Below are positions 28,101-37,403 of a stretch of 64,000 bases of DNA, in pieces (the stretch's first letter is position 1; every line of letters starts with the position of its first letter). The DNA comes from Methanomicrobiales archaeon. GTDB lineage: Archaea > Halobacteriota > Methanomicrobia > Methanomicrobiales > Methanospirillaceae. The notes under the pieces are model-generated. The model had not been told where the DNA came from. It saw only the letters and a program-made list of their open reading frames with translations, and did no database searches. The stretch is taken from NCBI GenBank assembly GCA_012729535.1, contig JAAYCY010000061.1, positions 23,158 to 87,157 on the forward strand. The letters run 5' to 3'. Made by a program: the position numbers and the translations under genes.

Positions 28101-28820
28101 GGTAATTTCACCGTCTGTTTCGACTGCGGTCTTTTGAAGATTTTCTATCTGTTGTTTTATGTTCTCTTTTTCTTCAGGGGAGAGAACAGAAATTGAATCA
28201 AGTTCCTGGTTTAACTGTTCGAGTTTTTCCCGTTCCTTTGTATATCGTTCATGGGTGTTTTTCGACAATTCTGAATAGATGGCTGTTCCGGTTATCTGCT
28301 CAAGAATTGGTGCCCGCTCATCAGCACCAGCCTGAAGAAATGCAGCAAATCCCCCCTGGGCAAGAAGAATGGACCGTGTAAACTGGTAATAGTCCATACC
28401 GGTTACTTCTTCAACGATCTCCTGGACCTGGTTCATTTTTGTACCCAGGATTTCTCCGCTATCGGCCCGGGAGATCTCGTGCTGTGGTGATTGCAGTTCA
28501 CCTTCCGGTTTGTTTCTTGCTCTTCGCTGGTTCCAGTTACAGATAAATCTCCCCTTTTGCGATTCAAATACTACTTCGGCAGAGCAGTCACCGGTATGCC
28601 TGCTCATGATATGATTACTCGTCTTGGTAACTTTCCCAAGCCGGGGAGTTCTCCCGTAGAGGGCAAGACAGATGGCATCAAGGACGGTTGTTTTCCCTGA
28701 CCCGGTCGGACCGGTGATCACAAAAAAGCCCGAAGAGGTAAATACAGGGTCGGTAAAATCAATAATCCAGGTTCCTGCCAGGGAATTCAGGTTTGAAAAT
28801 TTTAGTTTCAGGATCTTCAT
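25167..28820 (-). CDS. rad50: DNA double-strand break repair ATPase Rad50/SbcC
   Basis: The 1217-residue SMC-like protein acts with Mre11 in processing DNA ends. Walker A GPTGSGKTT is at residues 37-45, long coiled coils occupy about 180-1080, the zinc hook CPLC lies near residue 600, the ABC signature LSGG and Walker B SLFLDEGFGTLD are near 1120-1160. The length is nearer to bacterial SbcC than to the ~900-residue euryarchaeal Rad50, as is the closing region, so it may be of the SbcC subtype. It starts 5 bp after the nuclease gene. Confidence 0.93.
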   Translation of the reverse strand: MKILKLKFSNLNSLAGTWIIDFTDPVFTSSGFFVITGPTGSGKTTVLDAICLALYGRTPRLGKVTKTSNHIMSRHTGDCSAEVVFESQKGRFICNWNQRRARNKPEGELQSPQHEISRADSGEILGTKMNQVQEIVEEVTGMDYYQFTRSILLAQGGFAAFLQAGADERAPILEQITGTAIYSELSKNTHERYTKEREKLEQLNQELDSISVLSPEEKENIKQQIENLQKTAVETDGEITQITDAIRWIEAVEKLRCEIRDLETDKAHLVEKQGAFEPSRIALLAAKKAALFQGLYASLELKRDTLEKDTERQVETVRIRDILQSSLPDLENAVSSAQTGMKQAEREREEGIRLIQIIRALDKEIGDKEAGIKRDNKELEGLQNLLTDYNNNLKQAERRKQEILDIKNTANHYINQHASDATIRDQYSGFEEKTSKIREHLDTIEKEKTDCTEQEIQILKAKKELTELQKKKEQQQRLLKEREEEQKDLEKNLEKLLLEYSLSDLRKSHDETKIQVERLNRLKEVQVAIKEISSRWEALEKKRDDLIHYLQVSGYEKDRIESDLTHCEEHLEISRKAAFLAAKVRDLTIERNQLIDGKPCPLCGSLHHPFVTGQEFEPEEVIREFIEEENRIKNLSRQLTTLTTKIAEKEGELNRCLEDIIECETTRNEQHKRWKEGTDALGMNSETDCASLTSCIEVTSSKLRNLDTTLHNAEQCEEKIRKSAPLLIKCREQLNSQEKECREKEFEIESRKNRIDQHQNGIVTGEKKVTTYFDELVPILAGLGCTISRETNITALLLTLRNRQKKYQEEEDKIRTCEEQLRKIEAEISGLSAKISEKTDEITRKTGHLRVEEEKFLTLKDERKHKFGEKDTDSEEKRLTEAVSKAREILEARQKEKTDLSNRLQSSKDLISDLEKRINTTNNDIHKSLEIFLSQIHSAGFADEEEYKASFMKPEEISRLEKAWEDIRTEQTRIHERQSLAITRYEDEKKKNLTSKPISELQAELISFQEQKTQYITDIGKNQEKLSQHEEMIRQLGEKIAGRDKQQHEVDKWSRLHELIGSADGKKFRVFAQGLTFSILLAHANQHLQQMTDRYILIQDKSIPLDMQVIDNWQGGVTRSVKNLSGGEVFIVSLALALGLSGMASKNVRVDSLFLDEGFGTLDDEALETALTTLAGLKHEGKLIGVISHVNALKERIPTRIIIEKGNNGHSRIIIPE

Positions 28821-28825
28821 TGGAT

Positions 28826-30058
28826 CTACTCCGAATTTGTGTCCTTTTCGAGCATTTCGGCATATATTTCCCGGAATGATTCAAGGAGCTCCGGACGGTC
28901 AGCTTCAGTAATCTTTTCAGCATCCATTCGCCGGATAAACACCTCTTCCGGTGATAACTGATCCAGTGATTCACCTGCTTCTTTTTGCTGCATGACCTGG
29001 TTTAACAGACGAATATTTTTAACCCTGAATACTTCCACCGGGGATCCGGTGATAATACTTCGTATTCTTTCCTGTGCGTCCGGAATAATTTTCGGATCAT
29101 CCAAAAGAACCTCGACAAAAACCGAATCTGATTCAAATTTTAACCTGGATAATTCAGATGCTATGAGATCAAATGGTCCTGAAATTTGCAGATAATGCTG
29201 AAAGATTGGAACCTGAACATCCTGTACTGATACAGGTCCACCTCCCCCTGTCTCTATCAAAAAAACAGATTTTGTTTTTCCTGCCTCTCCAAACCCCATA
29301 ATAAGGGGGGCTCCGGAGTATCTCATGTGATTATTTCCACAGACTTTTTGTGGGAGATGCAGATGCCCAAGAGCCAGATAATCAATACAGGGAGGAAATG
29401 CATCTGCCCCGACACACGCAAGGTTTCCAAGAAATAAATCCCGGCTCCCGTCGTCATCTCTTGTGATTCCTCCTGCTGTAAAAAGGTGACCGGTAGCAAT
29501 TATCGGAATATGATGCCCGATTTCTTTTCTTTTATCTTCTGCACATCTCCCAATTTCATGATATCGAGATTTTATTCCGGAGATCATGTTTGCTATTTTT
29601 TCCTTGCTGCTCTCACCTGCAAAAGAGGTTCTCACGTCCCGGTCGCGAAGGTAAGGAATCGGGCATATAATAACTGAAGGCCGGTTATTTTCATTTGGTA
29701 TGACCAGAACCAGATCCTCCGGATTTTCTGGTACATGACCGATAACAGTGATATTCAGGTATTTACATAAGTCCCGGGGAGCAGAGATGAGAGAAGGAGA
29801 GTCGTGATTTCCCGCGGTAATAATAATGTGTCTGCAGCAGGATCCTGCGGCTCGTGCCAGAAAATGGTAATATTGCTCAAGTGATCGGTTCGGCGGTGTT
29901 GTTGAATCAAAAATATCTCCGGCAACAATGAGTACATCAGCATGCTCTCTTGTTATCACCTCTAATAACCAGGTAAGGAATGCTTCATGCTCTTCATATC
30001 GCTTCCTGCCACAGATCTGGCTTCCAAGGTGCCAGTCGGAGGTATGTAAAATTCTCAT
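28826..30058 (-). CDS. mre11: DNA repair exonuclease Mre11/SbcD
   Basis: The calcineurin-like phosphoesterase motifs are complete: DWHLG (residue 8), GDIFD, GNHDS, and later GHLF and LGHLH, which bind the two Mn2+ ions. The remaining C-terminal 130 residues match the SbcD capping and Rad50-binding region. The ATG at 30058 gives the standard MRILHTSDWHLG start; the 11-residue extension is rejected. Total 410 residues. Confidence 0.93.
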   Translation of the reverse strand: MRILHTSDWHLGSQICGRKRYEEHEAFLTWLLEVITREHADVLIVAGDIFDSTTPPNRSLEQYYHFLARAAGSCCRHIIITAGNHDSPSLISAPRDLCKYLNITVIGHVPENPEDLVLVIPNENNRPSVIICPIPYLRDRDVRTSFAGESSKEKIANMISGIKSRYHEIGRCAEDKRKEIGHHIPIIATGHLFTAGGITRDDDGSRDLFLGNLACVGADAFPPCIDYLALGHLHLPQKVCGNNHMRYSGAPLIMGFGEAGKTKSVFLIETGGGGPVSVQDVQVPIFQHYLQISGPFDLIASELSRLKFESDSVFVEVLLDDPKIIPDAQERIRSIITGSPVEVFRVKNIRLLNQVMQQKEAGESLDQLSPEEVFIRRMDAEKITEADRPELLESFREIYAEMLEKDTNSE

Positions 30059-30196
30059 GCCAGTCTCATCCGGAGAAAAAGCGTGTCGCAATGTTGGGAA
30101 TTCATCTTTTAAAAGGTTGGAGATGGAAAAATATGAACTATTTGTTCAGTACTTATTACCGATAGAGTTTTGAGATCGCTAGCCGGTAAGGTATAT

Positions 30197-30694
30197 ATGG
30201 ATAACCCGTTGATATGCCTTATCATTGCCCTGGTTGTGGCGGTATATATGTCTGGATGTACACAGGCACCTGAAATAGCCGATGAGAATCAGTATATACC
30301 AATCCACTCCCCGGAAAATCTGGAACCTGTGGAGAGTAATGGACCTGGTCTGCCCAATTCTTTTGGAGAGGAAATTGCAATGCATCAGAACAGAACAAAC
30401 AGTAGTACTCCTGAAGATCTCATAATCGGAGAAACAACAGAAATATCGTTAAAAGAAAATCCAACAACCGGTTATACCTGGAACGTATCAGTAACTGACG
30501 GTCTTGTTATTGTGGATGACACTTTCATCGGGCCTGATGATAAAAGGGTTGTCGGAGCGGGTGGCACACATGTCTGGAGAATAAAAGCAACCGATGTTGG
30601 AAGTCAGTTCTTTTCAGGAGTTTACCGCAGGTCATGGGAACCACCTGGTGATGATGATACCCGATATAGTAAGGAATTTAATGTCCACCAATAA
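30197..30694 (+). CDS. chagasin-like cysteine protease inhibitor, lipoprotein
   Basis: A signal sequence ending in YMSGC (about residue 23) predicts a lipoprotein outside the membrane. The C-terminal ~100 residues hold all three inhibitor loops of the chagasin/I42 family: NPTTGYTW, GAGGTHVW and YRRSWEP. Family knowledge: these proteins block papain-like cysteine proteases. The 60-residue linker after the signal is polar and rich in proline. The ATG at 30197 has AAGGT upstream; nine upstream residues are possible but unlikely. Confidence 0.87.
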   Translation: MDNPLICLIIALVVAVYMSGCTQAPEIADENQYIPIHSPENLEPVESNGPGLPNSFGEEIAMHQNRTNSSTPEDLIIGETTEISLKENPTTGYTWNVSVTDGLVIVDDTFIGPDDKRVVGAGGTHVWRIKATDVGSQFFSGVYRRSWEPPGDDDTRYSKEFNVHQ

Positions 30695-30703
30695 CCGCAT
30701 TTT

Positions 30704-33700
30704 TTAATCGCATTGGATAAGGTTCTCAACTGAAATTCTTCTATTGAGTATTCCCAGGGCAACCTCCATTGCAATATGTATTCTATCAGGCCTGATAATT
30801 CTCATGTAATCAACTTTGCTGACTGCCCGTTCAAGGGTATATATCCTGAGGAGGAGGTCAAGATCACTGGTATTGTCTGGTATGAATTCTGCCTTCCCAA
30901 CGGTTACCAGGTACGCTGAAAGAAAACTCGTAACTACGCAGGATACCCAGAAATCAACCCAGGGTTTTAGAAACGGGGTATCTTCCGGTCTTATTTGGGT
31001 GACCTGGGAAAAGATGGAATAGGCGGTATAATACATTGACCAGATCATCCCTGATACATCCCTGAGGGGACAGTATTTTAATCTCCGTTCTGTGATGGAT
31101 TTTGTGGGATCTCCCTCAAAATTCACCATGATAAGGTCTTTTCCTGAAAACAAAATGTTTCCCAGATGATAATCTCCATGAATCCGTGTTTTCAGTGTGG
31201 AAATCTTCTTTTTTATAATGGGGTGTATTTCATGAATGAAATCAGACTCGTATGCAACAAATTCTTTTACGGCACTGTGGTGCTCTTTTGGAATCTCTTC
31301 AGGAAAAGAGCTGAGGTTTCTGCAGCTCATTCGTATCTGGCTTTGAAACGCCTGATATAATGAGCGCTGATAGAGCAATGAAAATGGTTCAGGATCAAAA
31401 CCCGGATTGCCATGAGAAGATGCCAGGGCAAGATGCATTTCTCCGGTTCGTCTCCCTAAGATATCCATCATGTGAAGACAAAAAGGAGTAATGATGTCTT
31501 TTGCAATCACGGGGGGGTCAGCTTTTTGCCTGAGGAGTTCTTCAGGGGTTATATTACTGATTATCATGTCATCCCGTTTTGAAAGTATGGTATTGTAGAA
31601 ATTTGTTACCGCATCTTCGCTTAAATTAATTCCATTGCTAATTTTTTCCGGAATGTCCTGAATAATACCGACAATATAGGATTCTCCTGATGGCTGTTTG
31701 TACTGGATTGATCCTGCATGCACAGGACAATTCTGAAACGATGTTTCTTCATTTAAGTATCTGATGATATCAATGGCCGGATTTATTCCTTCTTCAAGAG
31801 TCCGGTATACTTTCAGTGATAGACCGTTTGTTGAAATAATAAAATGACACAACCCTTTTCCTGAATGAAGTAATGGGGTCATTTCTGTTAGTTGTTGTTT
31901 CAAGAGGTTTCGATATTTTCTGTCAATCGTGATTCTGAAGGTTCCATTTAAACCACGAAACATTTTCCTTCTGGCAAGAATGGATAGTGCGTTCTCCCTA
32001 AATTTCCTGTCAAAGTAACTCTCACATAAAATTCCTTCTCTTTCATCAGATATAAACCGGGTAATGACATACTGCGGGATTTCCTGGATAATAGCCTGGG
32101 CTTCATCTCCCAGCACCAGAATCACCGGTAAAAAAATTATTCTTGATGTCCCATCCTGGTAGGTAATTTTCAGGAGAATGATATCTGATGGGCTTAAATA
32201 TGATGTTCCAAGAGGAAAATGCTCCAGAATAGTAATACTTCCTTTTCCTCGTTTTTTTGGTGTCATATCTGTCCACCTTTCAATATATGAAAGGAAAATT
32301 TCCTCTATCTTTTTTCCCTCCTCTGAGTTTACAAAACTCTTTTTAGTGTTTTTATGTATAAATGTGGGAATAATTTTCAGGAAATCTTCACTGCTGACAT
32401 TACTCTTTTCAAGAATCTGGAACCAGTAGTAATCATGTGGGCCTAATGTGAGAGTATATGGCTCTTCCCTGATTGGGGGAAATTTATTTCCGCTGAATAT
32501 CTCTACTGGCGTTGTTCCTGCGTAACCAGTCAGGTCAAGCTGAACAAACTGAGAAGATTTAGCAAGGTTAGCGATGACCAGAATCTTCTCTTCCTGGTAT
32601 TCTCTAATAAATGCCAGCAATTTAGGATTTTTTGTGTTCAAAAAGATAATTGAACCCCTGCTAAAAGCAAGGTTTCGTTTCGTAATGGCAATAAGTCGTT
32701 TTATCCACCACAAAAAGGATGATGAATTCCTCTGTTGATTCTGGACATTTACTGCCAGGTAGTGATATTCAGGATCGATGATCACCGGAAGATAAAGCTG
32801 CTGCGGATTTGATCTTGAAAATCCGGCATTTATGTCCGAGTTCCACTGCATCGGAGTCCTGACACCGTTGCGGTCACCCAGGTAATAATTGTCCCCCATT
32901 CCAATCTCATCACCATAATATAAAATTGCAGTGCCAGGAAGGGATACCAGCAGCACATTCATCAATTCCATCTCTCTCCGGTCATCCCTCATGAGAGGTG
33001 CAAGCCTTCTTCTGATCCCAAGGTTTATTCTTTGGTTGGGATCTTTCGCATACACCTGGTACATATAATCCCGTTCTTCATCAGTTACCATCTCCAGGGT
33101 GAGTTCGTCATGGTTTCTAAGAAACATCCCCCATTGACAGGAATCCGGAATTGAAGGTGTCTGTTGTAAAATATCAATAATCGGGTAACTATCTTCCATC
33201 CGGAGGGAAAGAAACAATCTTGGCATCAGGGGGAAGTGGTATGCCATATGGGCCTCATCCCCGTCTCCGAAATATTGTGCAGCATCTTCAGGCCACTGGT
33301 TTGCCTCGGCGAGCAGCATTTTATCTGTAAAATTTTCATCGACATATGCCCGGAGTTTTTTCAAAAAATGGTGTGTTTCAGGAAGATTTTCACAGTTTGT
33401 TCCCTCACGCTCAAACAAATAGGGAATGGCATCAAGTCGCATCCCGTCAACACCCTGGTCAAACCAGAAATGAACGACTTTTAAAATTGCCTTCTGAACT
33501 GCTGGATTATGATAATTCAGGTCTGGCTGATGTGAATAGAACCGGTGCCAGTAATAAGCCTCAGCTACCGGGTCCCATGACCAGTTGGATGATTCAAAAT
33601 CCTTGAAAATTATCCGGGCTTCCCTGTATTTTTCTACTGAATCATTCCAGACATAAAAATTCCGCCATTTACTTCCCTTCTTTGAGTGTCTGGCTTTCAA

Positions 33701-34078
33701 AAACCAGGGGTGCTGGTCTGATGTGTGGTTCAGACACAATTCTATGATAATCCTGATTCCTTTCTGATGTGCTTCATTCAATAAGAGTTTAAAATCCTGT
33801 AGGGTTCCATAATCTGGATGGACATTATAGTAATCGGCGATATCATATCCATCATCCCTGAGTGGTGAGGGATAGAATGGAAGAAGCCATATTGCAGTAA
33901 TTCCCAAATCTTTTAGATAATCAAGTTTTTGAGTGAGTCCGGAGAAATCACCAATACCATTCCCGTCACTGTCATAAAAAGCCCTCACGTGGACTTCATA
34001 AATTATGGCATCTTTGTACCAGTATGGGTCACTTTTTGAAGAGAATGAGTGGTCTTTGTATTTTTTTTGTTTTTTCAT
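30704..34078 (-). CDS. treS: trehalose synthase fused to maltokinase (TreS-Mak)
   Basis: Residues 1-560 are a GH13 trehalose synthase, which interconverts maltose and trehalose: DGMRLDAIPYLF carries the nucleophile, and RNHDELTLEM is the third conserved region. Residues about 600-1124 are a maltokinase domain (making maltose-1-phosphate), with the catalytic HGDYHLGN at 967-974. The following metal-binding motif, usually DFEGEP, reads NFEGDP with Asn at 986 (codon AAT, 31121-31123), which could weaken the kinase. No GlgE gene is in the window. It starts one base before the otsAB stop. Confidence 0.9.
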   Translation of the reverse strand: MKKQKKYKDHSFSSKSDPYWYKDAIIYEVHVRAFYDSDGNGIGDFSGLTQKLDYLKDLGITAIWLLPFYPSPLRDDGYDIADYYNVHPDYGTLQDFKLLLNEAHQKGIRIIIELCLNHTSDQHPWFLKARHSKKGSKWRNFYVWNDSVEKYREARIIFKDFESSNWSWDPVAEAYYWHRFYSHQPDLNYHNPAVQKAILKVVHFWFDQGVDGMRLDAIPYLFEREGTNCENLPETHHFLKKLRAYVDENFTDKMLLAEANQWPEDAAQYFGDGDEAHMAYHFPLMPRLFLSLRMEDSYPIIDILQQTPSIPDSCQWGMFLRNHDELTLEMVTDEERDYMYQVYAKDPNQRINLGIRRRLAPLMRDDRREMELMNVLLVSLPGTAILYYGDEIGMGDNYYLGDRNGVRTPMQWNSDINAGFSRSNPQQLYLPVIIDPEYHYLAVNVQNQQRNSSSFLWWIKRLIAITKRNLAFSRGSIIFLNTKNPKLLAFIREYQEEKILVIANLAKSSQFVQLDLTGYAGTTPVEIFSGNKFPPIREEPYTLTLGPHDYYWFQILEKSNVSSEDFLKIIPTFIHKNTKKSFVNSEEGKKIEEIFLSYIERWTDMTPKKRGKGSITILEHFPLGTSYLSPSDIILLKITYQDGTSRIIFLPVILVLGDEAQAIIQEIPQYVITRFISDEREGILCESYFDRKFRENALSILARRKMFRGLNGTFRITIDRKYRNLLKQQLTEMTPLLHSGKGLCHFIISTNGLSLKVYRTLEEGINPAIDIIRYLNEETSFQNCPVHAGSIQYKQPSGESYIVGIIQDIPEKISNGINLSEDAVTNFYNTILSKRDDMIISNITPEELLRQKADPPVIAKDIITPFCLHMMDILGRRTGEMHLALASSHGNPGFDPEPFSLLYQRSLYQAFQSQIRMSCRNLSSFPEEIPKEHHSAVKEFVAYESDFIHEIHPIIKKKISTLKTRIHGDYHLGNILFSGKDLIMVNFEGDPTKSITERRLKYCPLRDVSGMIWSMYYTAYSIFSQVTQIRPEDTPFLKPWVDFWVSCVVTSFLSAYLVTVGKAEFIPDNTSDLDLLLRIYTLERAVSKVDYMRIIRPDRIHIAMEVALGILNRRISVENLIQCD

Positions 34079-36280
34079 CTATGCTTTCTTCTCCGTGAAA
34101 CATTCCTGCAGCAGGTTTCTGACTTCCTCAACTGAACGTACACTATATGATGCAATTGAAGGCAGAGGGCCTACTTTTATAGAATATGAACCATGAGGTA
34201 GTGTTTTAAAAATATCTTCATCCGTTCTGTCATCTCCAATTGCAAGGATAAAATCATAATAATTTTTCTTTATCCAGTGGTTCACTGCACTACCTTTATT
34301 AATCTCGATGTTTTTTATTTCGAGAACTTTATGCCCTTCCAGTAAGGTAAGGTTGAGGTTTTTGGTTCTCATGAGAAGATCTTCACGAAGATCAATAATC
34401 CTGATAGCAGCAAGGGAGGGATCTACATTGCGGTAATGCCAGGCCAGTGAATATTCTTTCTCCTCTATAAATGAACCCGGTGTTCTGTCGACATATACCT
34501 CGATAATGGATCGTATTTCATCTTTCCATTCATTGGTTGCGACAAGATTCATTTCCCATTTCCCACCCGCTTCTCTTATCCATATTCCATGTTCGGCAAC
34601 AAGCCCCAGGTTGTAGGATCCAAACCATGTAGTAAGCAAAGATTTTTCGCGTCCACTGATTATAACCAGGTTGTTGTTTGGATCGCGGGCGAGAATCTCA
34701 AGAATGTGGAACAGATTCGGATCAGGCTTTGCTTCTATGGGTGTTTTCGCAATGGGAACAAGTGTCCCGTCATAATCAAGGAAAATTACTCTTGATTGAG
34801 CATTGAGGTATGCTGTGCAAAGATCGGATAATGCTCTGTCATCCATCCACCGTGCAGAGAGGAACGATTGATATTGTTTGGCTTTTTCAAGAATTTCAAG
34901 AAAATCAGAAGTCCAGCGGGCGAGATTATACCTGCTGAGTCGTGTCTGCATGATTTTTATCCGGTTTTTCTGTTCTTCTTCAGGTATCATGAGAGCATCA
35001 TAAATTGCAGATGAAAACTCTTTGATATCATTGGGATTTACTAAAATTGCCTCTCCAAGTTCTTTGGCAGCACCAGCAAATTCACTTAAGATTAAAATAC
35101 CCGGTTCATCTTTTTTCGTTGCAAGATATTCTTTTGCCATGAGATTCATTCCGTCCCGTACTGGGGTAATCAGTGCAATGTCAGCAATTTTATATATGGC
35201 AATAAGACGGTCATATGGCAGGAAAGTATACATATAGCGAACTGGTATCCAGCTCATTGTCCCGAATAATCCATTAATATGACCGACCAGGTGATCAACT
35301 TCATGTTTGAGTTCAGCATACTGGTCAATATGTGAACGTGAAGGGACAGCAACCAGGATCATTGTCACCTTTTCTTTTAGCTCCGGATGATTTTTGAGCA
35401 GAGCTTCAAAAGCCTTTAATCGTAATGGAACTCCTTTTGTATAATCCAGCCGGTCAATAGAGAGGATTACCTTCCGGTTTCTGACATCTTTATGGATTTT
35501 ATTAATCTCTTTTTTTACCGATGGTGACTCTCCCATTTGAGAAAATCTATCAAAATCTATACCCATTGGAAAGGTATCAGCCTGGATTATTCTGCTTTTA
35601 GTCCGTATGCGCATTATTTCATGTTCATGACCGAGTATTCTCCTGATACAACTGAGAAAGTAGTTCACATATTCAATGGTATGAAATCCTACAAGGTCAG
35701 CACCCAAAAGACCTGAAAGCAGTTCCTTTCTCCAGGGAATAAGTCTGAATAGTTCAAAAGGAGGAAATGGAATATGTAAAAAAAATCCGATTGTTGCATC
35801 CGGGTTTTTTTCCCTTATCATCTGTGGAAGAAGCATCAGGTGATAGTCATGAACCCAGATTACATCGCCTGGCCGGATAGATGCGCAGACAGTATTACAA
35901 AATTTTCTATTCACTTTGACATAAGCATTCCAAAGATCCTGGTCATATTGGGCGTAGTGGTAAAAATAATGGAATAAAGGCCAGATTGCCCTGTTGCAAA
36001 AACCGTTATAATATTGCTCGTATTCATGTTCTGACAGGTAAACCGGTTCACAATCACGTTCTTTAAGGAGGGTATGTAAGTTTTTTCTCTCAGCACGGGT
36101 AATTTCCTTCGTTGTCAGACCTGGCCATCCTATCCATAAAGATGGATAAGATCGATAAATTGATCCCAGTCCTGTTGCAAGACCCCCTATGCTATCCTGA
36201 ACAATTAATTCGTCCCTTTTTTTATGGATGGTAATCGGGAGCCTGTTAGAGACGATCACCAACCGGTTCATACAGTTCAT
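34079..36280 (-). CDS. otsAB: trehalose-6-phosphate synthase/phosphatase fusion (OtsA-OtsB)
   Basis: Residues about 4-470 are a GT20 trehalose-6-phosphate synthase using a nucleotide-glucose donor and glucose-6-phosphate (VIVSNRLPI start, WVHDYHLMLLP and DRLDYTKGVP motifs). Residues about 495-733 are a HAD phosphatase with FLDYDGTLVPI and GDDRTDEDIF. One polypeptide thus makes trehalose from sugar phosphates. Fusions of this order are known in eukaryotes and some prokaryotes. The start may be ATG 36280 or ATG 36271; both are three codons apart. Operon with TreS-Mak, adjacent with no gap. Confidence 0.93.
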   Translation of the reverse strand: MNCMNRLVIVSNRLPITIHKKRDELIVQDSIGGLATGLGSIYRSYPSLWIGWPGLTTKEITRAERKNLHTLLKERDCEPVYLSEHEYEQYYNGFCNRAIWPLFHYFYHYAQYDQDLWNAYVKVNRKFCNTVCASIRPGDVIWVHDYHLMLLPQMIREKNPDATIGFFLHIPFPPFELFRLIPWRKELLSGLLGADLVGFHTIEYVNYFLSCIRRILGHEHEIMRIRTKSRIIQADTFPMGIDFDRFSQMGESPSVKKEINKIHKDVRNRKVILSIDRLDYTKGVPLRLKAFEALLKNHPELKEKVTMILVAVPSRSHIDQYAELKHEVDHLVGHINGLFGTMSWIPVRYMYTFLPYDRLIAIYKIADIALITPVRDGMNLMAKEYLATKKDEPGILILSEFAGAAKELGEAILVNPNDIKEFSSAIYDALMIPEEEQKNRIKIMQTRLSRYNLARWTSDFLEILEKAKQYQSFLSARWMDDRALSDLCTAYLNAQSRVIFLDYDGTLVPIAKTPIEAKPDPNLFHILEILARDPNNNLVIISGREKSLLTTWFGSYNLGLVAEHGIWIREAGGKWEMNLVATNEWKDEIRSIIEVYVDRTPGSFIEEKEYSLAWHYRNVDPSLAAIRIIDLREDLLMRTKNLNLTLLEGHKVLEIKNIEINKGSAVNHWIKKNYYDFILAIGDDRTDEDIFKTLPHGSYSIKVGPLPSIASYSVRSVEEVRNLLQECFTEKKA

Positions 36281-36405
36281 ACATCATCACAGATGAAGAA
36301 ATGATCGCATCTGGATATGAACGGATGGTTTTTTTATAATTCTTCAGGCTATATAAAATTGGAAATAATCCTGAATCATCACTTTTATGGTATTATTGGT
36401 TTTTT

Positions 36406-36933
36406 TCAGGGCTCTACATCAACCTGCAAAGTCTGTTGTCCGTATTGATAAACACTCTTATTTTCGTTAACAAACATGGTTTTTTGTAAAAGAGTGTACC
36501 TGTTATTGGTTTTTATCCATTGCACCGGTCCGAAAAAAGGGGCTAGTGTCTTGAATACATAATTGTTTTTTACTCCAAGTAATGCAACAGCTCCCCTTTT
36601 CTTTGAATAACCTTTACAAATTGCTCCGAATTCCTGAATTCTTTCAGGTTCATCTCCGAACCATTCATCACAACATTCGATGAGAAGAAGATCTCCTTTT
36701 AGCTGAGAAATATTGGAGGTGAGTAGATCAAAATCGTCAATACTGATGCCTTTTATATGTAATTCTGATGAATGAATGAATAATCTGCTTCCTTCACTAT
36801 GGTAGAGATGGATAACTGACCTGAATGAGCTCAGCGCTTTAGGTAATGCTGAACGAATAATCTCTCTTGGGGCAATGTATGCGGAAAATTCCCAGGGAGC
36901 TATGGTTGTAAGATCTGATGGTATCACCAGCAT
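36406..36933 (-). CDS. unrecognised 175-aa protein
   Basis: I do not recognise this soluble protein. It begins with ATG at 36933 and lies 125 bp upstream of otsAB on the same strand. The middle section (LKGDLLLIECCDEWFGDE at about 79-96, then GAVALLGVKNNYVFK) looks like a beta strand with acidic end followed by another strand, as in P-loop or RecA-like folds, but no P-loop is present. It may be a degenerate ATPase-fold regulator. Confidence 0.55.
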   Translation of the reverse strand: MLVIPSDLTTIAPWEFSAYIAPREIIRSALPKALSSFRSVIHLYHSEGSRLFIHSSELHIKGISIDDFDLLTSNISQLKGDLLLIECCDEWFGDEPERIQEFGAICKGYSKKRGAVALLGVKNNYVFKTLAPFFGPVQWIKTNNRYTLLQKTMFVNENKSVYQYGQQTLQVDVEP

Positions 36934-37037
36934 ATCCTGATGGTCGTAGTTTGGGGTATATAAAATTCAGGTAAGCAGGGTGAAAGTGAATTGGGAATTA
37001 ACACGTAAAAATAAGAAATTTCCAAAAAAAATAATTA

Positions 37038-37403
37038 TCAAAGATCACCCATGGCAAGGGAAATACCTTTCTTGATATCATCAAGACCTTCTTCATGTTT
37101 TCCTACTTTGCGCAGGGTCATCCCTTTGTTGTACCAGACTTCTGCATCGTAAGGATCACATTCAAGGGCAGAATCATAGCATTTTATCGCTTCTGAATAG
37201 TTACCCATGAGGTCTAATACATTTGCCTTGTGGTGGAGTGCACGAGAGTTTGCAGGATCATTATTGATTATTTGATCGTACAGGTTCAGCGCAAGTTGAT
37301 AATCGCCAGCCATTTTACAATTTTGTGCGTCACGAAGAGCACATTCAACACTTGGATCAACTTTTGCTATTTTTCTATCTATGTTCAAAGATTCGGTTAC
37401 CAT
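37038..37403 (-). CDS. short TPR protein
   Basis: The 121-residue protein carries about three tetratricopeptide repeats (for example YQLALNLYDQIINNDPANSR, GNYSEAIKCYDSALECDPYD, and HEEGLDDIKKGISLA). TPRs mediate protein-protein contact; no partner is suggested by the neighbourhood. The ATG at 37403 is preceded by GGGAGGG at ideal distance. Confidence 0.85.
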   Translation of the reverse strand: MVTESLNIDRKIAKVDPSVECALRDAQNCKMAGDYQLALNLYDQIINNDPANSRALHHKANVLDLMGNYSEAIKCYDSALECDPYDAEVWYNKGMTLRKVGKHEEGLDDIKKGISLAMGDL

